Position numbers and translations under genes: made by a program
NCBI GenBank assembly: GCA_963734685.1
Contig: CAVTIC010000007.1
Span: forward strand, 248,001 to 312,000
Direction of reading: 5' to 3'
DNA from: JAOUEA01 sp963734685
GTDB taxonomy: Bacteria; Actinomycetota; UBA4738; HRBIN12
DNA length: 64,000 bases
In this document: in pieces, positions 23,959 to 31,011 of the stretch
How the letters are laid out: every line of letters begins with the position of its first letter
Position numbering within the stretch: the first letter of the stretch is position 1
The notes under the pieces: generated by a model
What the model saw: only the letters and a program-made list of their open reading frames with translations
Databases searched by the model: none
Told to the model about the DNA's origin: nothing

Positions 23959-25515
23959 ATGGCCGTGACCGTGCGGGACATCGTCGCGATCCCCGGCTTG
24001 CCGCTGCGGTTGCTCGCGGGCGGGGAGCGCATCGATCGTCCGATCCGTTGGGTGCACGTCTCCGAGCTCGAGGACCCCACGCCGTGGCTGAAGGGCGGCG
24101 AGCTGATCCTCACCACCGGTCTCGGCATCGGATCGACCCCGGCGAAGCAGCGCGCCTACCTGAAGCGTCTCACCGATGCCGGTCTCACCGGGCTCGGCTT
24201 CGGGCTCGGTTTCACCTACGACACGACGCCCAGATCGTTGATCAAGGCGGCGAGCCAGGCCGGGTTCCCCTTGTTCGAGGTGCCCTACCCAGTGCCGTTC
24301 ATCGCGATCACCGAGGCGATCTTCACGCGCATCGTGGCGGAGCAGTACGACACCCTGCAGCGGGCGGTCGATGCCGAGCATGTGCTCACCCGAGCCGTGA
24401 TGGAAGGCTCGGGCGCCGAAGGCGTCGCGCGATCGCTCGCGGACGTCACGAAGGGGTGGGTGTTGCTGCTCGACCTGCACGGCCTGGCCCTCGCCTCGAC
24501 CGGTCGGGCCGCCACCACGAGGGCGGAGCGTGTGTGGGAGGAACTGCGCACGCGCCGCCCCGAAGGCACCTCGTTCAGCGTCACCCTCGTCGACCGTGGC
24601 CACCATGTCTGGGTGCAGCCGGTGGGCGCCCAGGGTCGCGTGGAGGCGTTCCTGGCGGTCGGGAAGCCAGAGCAGCCGAGCCAGTTCGATCACATCGTGG
24701 CGGGCCATGCCCTCAGCCTCTTCGCGATCGAGCTGGCCAAGTCTCGCGCGGTGGCCGACGCGCAACGTCGCCTGCAGGGAGATTTCTTCGACGAGCTCTC
24801 CCGCGGAGCACTCTCGGCGGCCGACGCGGCCCGCGGCCTCGCCCGGTTCGGGTTCGACAGGAGCGCCCAGGTGGTCGTGATCTCCCTCGAGGCCGCAGGC
24901 ACCGACATCGACCCGGGCGCTCTCGCCGACACGGCCACCGACGACCGCTCACGAGCAGGCGGGGGCTTCCTCGCGTCGGCGCACGACACGGGGGTGCACC
25001 TGCTGCTGCCGGCCGATCCCGCACCCGACCCCGCCGAGGTCATGACGTCGATCGGCGAACGCATCGGGGCGGAGCTGCGGGCCGGGGCCGGGTCTTCCGT
25101 GGGTGCTGAGGAGGTCGGGAGGTCGTTGCGTGAGGCACGCTACGCGTTGCAGGTCTGCAGGCTCGAGGGCTGGCCACAGGCGGGCTTCGCCGATCTGGGC
25201 ACGTACCGGCTGCTCTTGTCGATGGCCGATCCGGATGCGCTGCGCGCGTTCGCCGATTCGATGCTCGCGCCGCTCGACGCCTACGACCGAGATCACGGCG
25301 GTGAGTTGCTCGTCTCGCTCGAGGCATTCCTGACGCACAACGCACGCTGGGAGGCTGCGGCGGCGCAGCTCTTCGTTCACCGCCACACGCTCCGCTACCG
25401 CATGCGGAAAGTCGAGGAGCTCACGGGCCGCGATCTGTCGAGCAGCTTCGACCGCATGGAGTTCTGGCTGGCTTTGCGAGCTCGCGATCTGCAATCGGCG
25501 CAGGTGGAGGGCTGA
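23959..25515 (+). CDS. pucR: PucR family transcriptional regulator
   Basis: Regulator of 518 residues. The N-terminal PucR domain (1-125) reads MAVTVRDIVAIPGLPLRLLAG, then WVHVSELEDPTPWL and GELILTTGLG. A middle GGDEF-like/GAF-like region follows. The C-terminal HTH_30 domain has EAFLTHNARWEAAAAQLFVH and RHTLRYRMRKVEELTGRDL. Members control purine, GABA and amino-acid catabolism in response to metabolites. It is divergent from gabT and upstream of two aldehyde dehydrogenases. The ATG lies 6 nt after a TACAAT hexamer, so the mRNA is probably leaderless, with the operator overlapping that hexamer. Confidence 0.9.
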   Translation: MAVTVRDIVAIPGLPLRLLAGGERIDRPIRWVHVSELEDPTPWLKGGELILTTGLGIGSTPAKQRAYLKRLTDAGLTGLGFGLGFTYDTTPRSLIKAASQAGFPLFEVPYPVPFIAITEAIFTRIVAEQYDTLQRAVDAEHVLTRAVMEGSGAEGVARSLADVTKGWVLLLDLHGLALASTGRAATTRAERVWEELRTRRPEGTSFSVTLVDRGHHVWVQPVGAQGRVEAFLAVGKPEQPSQFDHIVAGHALSLFAIELAKSRAVADAQRRLQGDFFDELSRGALSAADAARGLARFGFDRSAQVVVISLEAAGTDIDPGALADTATDDRSRAGGGFLASAHDTGVHLLLPADPAPDPAEVMTSIGERIGAELRAGAGSSVGAEEVGRSLREARYALQVCRLEGWPQAGFADLGTYRLLLSMADPDALRAFADSMLAPLDAYDRDHGGELLVSLEAFLTHNARWEAAAAQLFVHRHTLRYRMRKVEELTGRDLSSSFDRMEFWLALRARDLQSAQVEG

Positions 25516-25665
25516 CGTTCCGGCATGTGCGTTGTCCATGCCGTCCAATGCGGGTTCGGCGGGCAGCCGTTGTGTCGGGTGGTCCGAAGTTCCCGGGGCG
25601 AGGCATACTTGCGGTCTGTGTAGTTGGTTCGGGCGAAGGTTCGCTTCCACACGAGGAGGGGGAAC

Positions 25666-27103
25666 ATGGCCGACAGCCATCAGATGTTCATCAACGGCGA
25701 GTGGGTCAACTCGTCGGACGGTGGCACCCGCGACATCATCAGCCCCGCGTCGGGTGCGGTGATCGCGAGCGTGCAGGAGGGGACGGCCGAGGACGCGAAC
25801 CGTGCCGTTGCGGCGGCCAAGAACGCGTTCTACGGCGAGTGGTACGACATGACGCCGAAGGACCGGCAGCTCGCGTTGCTGAGGCTCGCCGATCGCATCG
25901 AGGAGCACGCCGAGGAGCTCGTCAAGATCGAGGCGGAGAACGTCGGCAAGCCCTACGAGGTCACGATGTCGGAGGAGATCCCGCCGATCGTGGACAACCT
26001 CCGGTTCTTCGCGGGCGCGGCGCGCACGCTCGAAGGCAGGAGCGCGGGCGAGTACATGGCCGGGTTCACGAGCTTCATCCGCCGCGAGCCGATCGGGGTC
26101 GCGGGCCTGATCGCCCCGTGGAACTACCCACTGATGATGGCGGTGTGGAAGATCGGCCCCGCCCTCGCCACCGGCAACACGATCGTGCTGAAGCCGAGCG
26201 AGCTGACGCCGCTCACCGCGATCAAGATGGCCGAGTTGGCCGCCGACCTATTCCCGGCGGGCGTGTTCAACGTCGTGACGGGCGACGGCATCCCGGTCGG
26301 CGACGCGCTGGTGAAGAGCCCAGACGTCGGCATCGTGTCGCTCACGGGAGACGTCGGCACCGGCAAGATCATCCACTCGAACGCGAGCGAGTCGCTCAAG
26401 CGCGTGCACCTCGAGCTGGGCGGGAAGGCCCCGGTCGTCGTCTTCGACGACGCAGACCTGGCCTCGGTGGTCGAGTGGGTCTCGATCGCCGGGTACTTCA
26501 ACGCCGGGCAGGACTGCACGGCAGCGACGAGGGTCCTCGTCGCCGACAAGGCGTACGACAAGGTGCTCGCCGATCTGGTGCCGGCCGTCGAGGACATCAA
26601 GGTCGGCGGTCCGTTCGAGGACGACGTCGCCGTCGGTTCCGTGATCTCCAAGGAGCAGCAGGATCGCGTGATCGGGTTCGTCGATCGCGCCAAGGAGGCC
26701 GGCGCCGAGGTGGTCACGGGCGGCGAGGTGATCGATCGTGACGGCTTCTACTACCAGCCCACCGTCGTCGCGAATCCCGAACCAGGACTCGGAGATCATC
26801 CAGCGGGAGGTCTTCGGGCCCGTGGTGACCGTGCAACGGTTCACCGACGAGGATCAGGCGCTCGCCTGGGCGAACGGGGTCGACTACGGCCTCGCGTCGT
26901 CCGTGTGGACGCGCGACGTGGGCCGCGCGATGCGCATGGCACGCAAGCTCGAGTACGGGTGCGTCTGGGTGAACACCCACATCCCCCTGACGCCGGAGAT
27001 GCCGCACGGCGGCTACAAGCAGAGCGGGCACGGCAAGGACATGTCGGTCTACTCGCTCGATGACTACACCAACATCAAGCACGTGATGGTCTCGCTCGAC
27101 TGA
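25666..27103 (+). CDS. Aldehyde dehydrogenase (aminobutyraldehyde/betaine-aldehyde type), one frameshift
   Basis: NAD(P)-dependent aldehyde dehydrogenase of about 478 residues. Visible are the cofactor site APWNYPLMMAVWKIGPALA, KPSELTPLTA, the general-base Glu in LELGGK near 249 and the catalytic Cys in GQDCTAATR near 283. The frame breaks at about 26779: upstream it reads YYQPTVVAN, and one base later it reads NQDSEIIQREVFGPVVTVQ to the end. Removing one G at 26779 restores the family sequence. The start ATG 25666 has an excellent site GAGGAGGGGG. It likely oxidises 4-aminobutyraldehyde or a related aldehyde that feeds GabT. A consensus error or a recent null mutation are both possible. Confidence 0.85.
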
Positions 27104-27154
27104 GCTGCCGAGCGCCGCGACTCGAGGAACGACGCGATCGCGCGGTGGAACGAG

Positions 27155-27171
27155 TAGTCTGACCCAGACTA
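27155..27171. promoter_or_regulatory. 17-bp perfect palindrome upstream of the second aldehyde dehydrogenase
   Basis: TAGTCTG-ACC-CAGACTA, with 7-bp arms and a 3-nt spacer, lies 58 bp before the ATG at 27230. The sequence differs from the PucR-type palindrome upstream, so a second regulator (for example a GntR-type dimer) may act here. The binding protein is unknown. Confidence 0.55.
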
Positions 27172-27229
27172 GACACCCGTGGGGCGCCCGTCGGGCGTCC
27201 ACTCGACGAAACACGCGAGGAGCGATCCA

Positions 27230-28660
27230 ATGACCGAGATCAGACCGTTCCTGGTGAACGGCGGATGGCGGACCGGCGAGGGCACCGTCGAGGTGCTCAG
27301 TCCGTTCGATGACAGCGTGGTCGCCGAGCTCGGCGTGCCGACCGGGGCCGACGTCGAGGAGGCCGTCGCCACCGCGGCCGAGACGTTCGAGGAGTCGCCG
27401 AAACTGTCGGTGGCCGCGCGCTCGAGCGCGCTCGACCACATCTCGCGCAGGCTCGACGAGACGCAGGAGGAGAACGCCCGGCTGATCGCCGCGGAGGGCG
27501 GCAAGCCTCTGAAATGGGCGCGCGTCGAAGCCGCCCGGGCGGTATCCACGTTCCGCTGGGCGTCCGAGACGGTTCGCCACGGCCAGGACGAGGCGATGCG
27601 CCTCGACACCGAGGCAGCGTTCGGGTCGCGGTTCGGCATCCTGCGTCGGTTCCCGATCGGGCCGGTGTTCGGCATCACGCCGTTCAACTTCCCCCTGAAC
27701 CTCGTCGCGCACAAGGTGGCGCCCGCGCTCGCGGTGGGTGCGCCGATCGTGGTGAAGCCGGCGAGCGCGACGCCCATCGGAGCCCTGCGGCTCGCAGAGT
27801 TCTTCGACGAGACCGACCTGCCCAAGGGGATGTACCAGGTGCTGCCGGTGAGCTCGAAGGTCGCCGACGGCATGGCGCGCGACGAGCGGTTCCGGAAGAT
27901 CTCGTTCACCGGCTCGGCCGGCATCGGCTGGTACCTGAAAGGGCTCGACCCGAAGAAGAAGGTCACCCTCGAGCTCGGTGGCAACGCCGGCGTGATCGTG
28001 CACAGCGATGCCGACCTCGACCTCGCGGCTCAGCGTGTCGCGTTCGGCGGCTACTACCAGGCCGGGCAGAGCTGCATCAGCGTGCAGCGCGTGCTCGTCG
28101 CGAGCGAGGTGTACGAGGACTTCGCGGCACGGCTCACCAAGCAGGTCGAGCAGCTGAAGGTCGGTGACCCGATGGACGAGACGGTCGACGTCGGCCCCGT
28201 GATCACCCGCAGCGAGGTCGACCGCATCGCCGCGTGGGTGGCCGAGGCCCAGGCCCAAGGGGCCGAGGTGCTCACGGGCGGCACGGCCGACGGCCCGTTC
28301 TTCAAGCCGACCCTGATCTCGCAGACCACGCCGGAGATGAAGGTTCGGTGCGAGGAGGTCTTCGGTCCGGTCTGCACGATCACGCCGTACCAGACGTTCG
28401 AGGAGGCCCTCGCCGAGGTGAACGACTCGAAGTACGGACTCCAGGCCGGCGTGTTCACCAACGACATCAACCGCGCGTTCGAGGCACATCGGACCCTCGA
28501 GGTCGGGGGCGTGATCGTGAACGACGTGAGCGCGTTCCGCGCCGACCAGATGCCCTACGGTGGCTCGAAGGAATCGGGCTTCGGCCGGGAGGGTCTTCGG
28601 TTCGCGATGGAGGAGATGACCGAGCCTCGGATCATGGTCCTCTCGCACGTGCCGCTCTGA
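27230..28660 (+). CDS. Aldehyde dehydrogenase family protein
   Basis: Protein of 476 residues, complete. Visible are ITPFNFPLNLVAHKVAPALA, KPASATPIGALRLAEFF, the catalytic Glu in LELGGNAGV near 247, the catalytic Cys in GQSCISVQR near 281, EVFGPVCTITPY and GGSKESGFGREG. It belongs to the branch with lactaldehyde, phosphonate-related and similar dehydrogenases and is distinct from the preceding one. A role with GabT (oxidation of succinic semialdehyde or another aldehyde) is plausible but not proven. It has its own palindromic site upstream, hence perhaps separate control. The ribosome site is GCGAGGAGC before ATG 27230. Confidence 0.88.
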   Translation: MTEIRPFLVNGGWRTGEGTVEVLSPFDDSVVAELGVPTGADVEEAVATAAETFEESPKLSVAARSSALDHISRRLDETQEENARLIAAEGGKPLKWARVEAARAVSTFRWASETVRHGQDEAMRLDTEAAFGSRFGILRRFPIGPVFGITPFNFPLNLVAHKVAPALAVGAPIVVKPASATPIGALRLAEFFDETDLPKGMYQVLPVSSKVADGMARDERFRKISFTGSAGIGWYLKGLDPKKKVTLELGGNAGVIVHSDADLDLAAQRVAFGGYYQAGQSCISVQRVLVASEVYEDFAARLTKQVEQLKVGDPMDETVDVGPVITRSEVDRIAAWVAEAQAQGAEVLTGGTADGPFFKPTLISQTTPEMKVRCEEVFGPVCTITPYQTFEEALAEVNDSKYGLQAGVFTNDINRAFEAHRTLEVGGVIVNDVSAFRADQMPYGGSKESGFGREGLRFAMEEMTEPRIMVLSHVPL

Positions 28661-28681
28661 TCGGCCGATGACCACACCGTC

Positions 28682-28804
28682 ATGAGCACGGCCGCCGGCT
28701 ACCTCGTCGCGGCGGTCGTCGTCGCGTTCGGTGTGTACGTGGTGTACCGGGTGATCCGCTCCTGGCGCACGACGTACCGTGACGACGACCCGCCCGCGGG
28801 GTAG
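28682..28804 (+). CDS. Small single-span membrane protein (40 residues)
   Basis: A 40-codon frame starting 21 nt after the aldehyde dehydrogenase stop. One strong membrane helix (YLVAAVVVAFGVYVVYRVI) is followed by a basic then acidic tail (RSWRTTYRDDDPPAG), predicting N-out/C-in. The ribosome site is weak. It ends 1 nt before the end of the convergent hydrolase gene. Function unknown. Clean hydrophobicity followed by a charged tail favours a real small protein over chance. Confidence 0.5.
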   Translation: MSTAAGYLVAAVVVAFGVYVVYRVIRSWRTTYRDDDPPAG

Positions 28805-28805
28805 G

Positions 28806-29462
28806 TCACGCCCTCCCCAGCACCTCGTCGACGAACCCGCCCACGACCTCGGCGGCCTCGCGTTCCCGCCGCCACAGGTAGTGATCCGCGCCGTCGACCA
28901 GGTGGAGGCGGCCGTCGGGCAACGAGTCCGTGAACGCCTGCGCCTCGACCGTCGGGCAGTACTCGTCGTTGTCGCCGGCGAGGACGAGCACCGGACGCCG
29001 CAGCCCGCGGAGCTCCACCGGGTGGGGCAGCGGCGGCAGCGTCGGGTCGTCCGGCCGCAGCGGCATACCCACGAGGGCGAGCGCGGCGATCCGGCTGTCG
29101 TCGAGGGCTTCGCGGAGGGCAACGCTGGCGCCGAAGGACCATCCGCACATCACGGTCGGACGTTCGGGCGCCTCCACGCGCACGCGGCCGATCGCAGCGC
29201 GAGCGTCCCGGAGCTCATGACGACCGCCGCCGTAGGTGCCACCCGAGCCCATGACGCCCCGGAAGTTGAACCCGAGCACGGCAAGACCACGCGTGGTCGA
29301 GAGTTCGTTCCGTAGCGCCCACAGGATCGGATGGTCCTTGCTGCCGCCCTGCTTGGGATGTGGGTGACAGAGCACGGCCGATCCCCGCGGTTCCCCGTCG
29401 GGCAGGCGGAGCTCGCCCTCGAGGCGCACGCCGTCGTCGGTCGAGAACGTCAGGGTCTCCAT
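28806..29462 (-). CDS. Alpha/beta hydrolase (dienelactone hydrolase-like)
   Basis: Protein of 218 residues with an alpha/beta hydrolase fold. Visible are the oxyanion segment CHPHPKQGGSKDHP, FNFRGVMGSGGTYGGG, the nucleophile elbow GWSFGAS, an acid in LAGDNDEYCP, and a catalytic His in DGADHYLW. The HPHP motif is typical of KANL3/Tex30-like and related bacterial hydrolases that act on short esters or acyl groups. Cytoplasmic. Divergent from the luciferase-like oxidoreductase, with only 12 bp between the two starts, so both are probably leaderless. Confidence 0.85.
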   Translation of the reverse strand: METLTFSTDDGVRLEGELRLPDGEPRGSAVLCHPHPKQGGSKDHPILWALRNELSTTRGLAVLGFNFRGVMGSGGTYGGGRHELRDARAAIGRVRVEAPERPTVMCGWSFGASVALREALDDSRIAALALVGMPLRPDDPTLPPLPHPVELRGLRRPVLVLAGDNDEYCPTVEAQAFTDSLPDGRLHLVDGADHYLWRREREAAEVVGGFVDEVLGRA

Positions 29463-29474
29463 CGGTCTGCGACG

Positions 29475-30473
29475 ATGGCAGCCGTGGGCGATGTCCGACA
29501 ACCGACGGTGATCGGCACGGCGTTCGCGATCCGCGACCCGTGGCCGTGGCCCGAATTCGCGAGGCTGGCCCGGCACGGCGATCAGCTCGGGTACCGAGCG
29601 GTGTTCCTGCCGGAGATCGCCGGCCGCGACGCATTCGCGGCGCTCACCGGCCTCGCGGGTGAGACGACGCAGCTGCAGCTCGGCACGGGCGTGGTGCCGA
29701 TGACCTCCCGGCGGACGTCGCTCACCGCGATGGGCGCCGCGACCGTGCATGAGCGCTCGGGGGGACGTGCGATCCTCGGCTTGGGCACGGGGGCTCCCCA
29801 CCCGGGAGCGCTCGATGAGCTCCGGGCGCAGGTGGGCGAGATCCGAGCGTTGCTCGACCCCGGCGCCGGACGCGAGGCCGGCGAGGGTCCGAGGCTCGGA
29901 CTCGATCGACCAGTTCCCGTGTGGCTCGCCGCCCTCGGCCCCCGGGCGGTGGCGCTCGCGGGCGAGATCGCCGACGGTGTGTTGCTGAACTGGTGTACGC
30001 CCGAGCGGGTCGCCGATGCCAGGGCCGGCGTCAGGGCTGCGGCCGAGCGGGCGGGGCGCGATCCGGGCTCGGTGACGATCGCCGCGTACATCCGGTCGGC
30101 GGTCGCGTCCGGCGAGACATGGGACACGGGGCGCGCCGCCCTGGCGCTCGCGGCGGGGGAGTACGCCTCGTATCCCGCGTACCGCCGCCAGTTCGAAACG
30201 ATGGGGGTGGGTCGGGCCGCCGACGCCGCCGCCGAGGCCCGGGCCGGGCACCGGGTCCCTCCGCTCGGGCACGTGGCCTCGCTGCTCGACGCCGTCTGTC
30301 TGCACGGGGAGCCCGACACGGCACGCTCTCGGCTCGGCGAGTTCCGTGAGGCGGGATGCGACCTTCCGGTGATCTATCCGGTGCCCTTCGACGCTCGCCT
30401 CGGCCTCGAAGGCGTCGGCTCGGCAGGGGTCGCCTCGGTCTCGGGAACCCTGCAGGCGCTCGCGCCGGCCTGA
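29475..30473 (+). CDS. LLM class F420-dependent oxidoreductase
   Basis: Luciferase-like TIM-barrel protein of 332 residues. Visible are FARLARHGDQLGYRAVFLPE, the strand TTQLQLGTGVVPMTSR, ERSGGRAILGLGTG, PVPVWLAALGPRAVALAGEIADGVLLNWC, and a late helix with GYRAV-like turns. The family transfers hydride with coenzyme F420 (or FMN) to small organic substrates. The FrhB-like gene at 36129 is another hint that F420 is used. The ATG at 29475 leaves 12 bp to the divergent hydrolase. GTG 29484 is an alternative. Substrate unknown. Confidence 0.85.
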   Translation: MAAVGDVRQPTVIGTAFAIRDPWPWPEFARLARHGDQLGYRAVFLPEIAGRDAFAALTGLAGETTQLQLGTGVVPMTSRRTSLTAMGAATVHERSGGRAILGLGTGAPHPGALDELRAQVGEIRALLDPGAGREAGEGPRLGLDRPVPVWLAALGPRAVALAGEIADGVLLNWCTPERVADARAGVRAAAERAGRDPGSVTIAAYIRSAVASGETWDTGRAALALAAGEYASYPAYRRQFETMGVGRAADAAAEARAGHRVPPLGHVASLLDAVCLHGEPDTARSRLGEFREAGCDLPVIYPVPFDARLGLEGVGSAGVASVSGTLQALAPA

Positions 30474-30474
30474 G

Positions 30475-30502
30475 TTGCAGTGACCGCGTCGAGGCGTACA
30501 CT
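30475..30502 (+). promoter_or_regulatory. Sigma-70-type promoter of the ferredoxin gene
   Basis: TTGCAG (30475-30480) and TACACT (30497-30502) are separated by 16 bp and lie 42 bp before the ferredoxin ATG. This is a good housekeeping-type promoter for this GC-rich sequence. Confidence 0.55.
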
Positions 30503-30543
30503 GGAGTTTGCAAGGCCGACACCGTGGAAAAGGGGTTTATGGC

Positions 30544-30870
30544 ATGACCTACACGATCGCAGAGCCCTGCATCGACGTGAAGGACCGCGCCTGCGTCGAC
30601 GAGTGCCCGGTCGACTGCATCTACGAGGGTCCGCGGATGCTCTACATCCAGCCCGATGAGTGCGTCGACTGCGGCGCATGCGAGCCCGCGTGTCCCGTGA
30701 CGGCGATCTTCTACGAGGACGACGTGCCCGGCGAATGGAAGCAGTTCACCCCGATCAACGCTGAATGGTTCAACGACGACATCAGCGGCCTGGGCTCGCC
30801 CGGCGGCGCCGCCCAGGTCGGTCCCGCTGCCGTCGACCACCCGGTGGTCGCGGCGTGGCAGGCGATCTAG
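30544..30870 (+). CDS. fdxA: 7Fe ferredoxin
   Basis: Ferredoxin of 108 residues of the actinobacterial 7Fe type. The N-terminal cluster motif has CVDECPVDC, with the spaced cysteines expected for a [3Fe-4S] plus [4Fe-4S] pair, and the second motif is CVDCGACEPACP. After it come YEDDVPGEW and a long C-terminal extension, as in FdxA of mycobacteria. It carries electrons in the cytoplasm, for example to reductases or P450-type enzymes. It has its own promoter and is followed by a strong intrinsic terminator, so it is a single-gene unit. GGAAAAGGGG provides the ribosome site. Confidence 0.94.
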   Translation: MTYTIAEPCIDVKDRACVDECPVDCIYEGPRMLYIQPDECVDCGACEPACPVTAIFYEDDVPGEWKQFTPINAEWFNDDISGLGSPGGAAQVGPAAVDHPVVAAWQAI

Positions 30871-30888
30871 CGCCGTCCATCCAGCTCC

Positions 30889-30940
30889 GCGATCCTCGCA
30901 GGCCCTCGGCTGAGGCCCGGGGCCTGCGATCGTCAATTTT
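30889..30940 (+). terminator. Intrinsic terminator after the ferredoxin gene
   Basis: CGCAGGCCC (30897-30905) pairs with GGGCCTGCG (30920-30928). Outer CGAT/ATCG pairs extend the stem. A run ending AATTTT at 30935-30940 follows. It is the only clear stem plus T-run in the window. Confidence 0.75.
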
Positions 30941-31011
30941 CCCCGGCCGCGCGACGTTCCCCCTCGTGCGTGCGAGCATGGTGCCGGGTCCAACCAGAGG
31001 ATGACGGAGAG

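Noticed and set aside
26714..29122. Minus-strand open frame of 802 codons
   Set aside because: Antisense to the aldehyde dehydrogenases, which have full catalytic motifs. The frame is low-complexity Arg/His/Gly, typical of GC-rich shadow frames.
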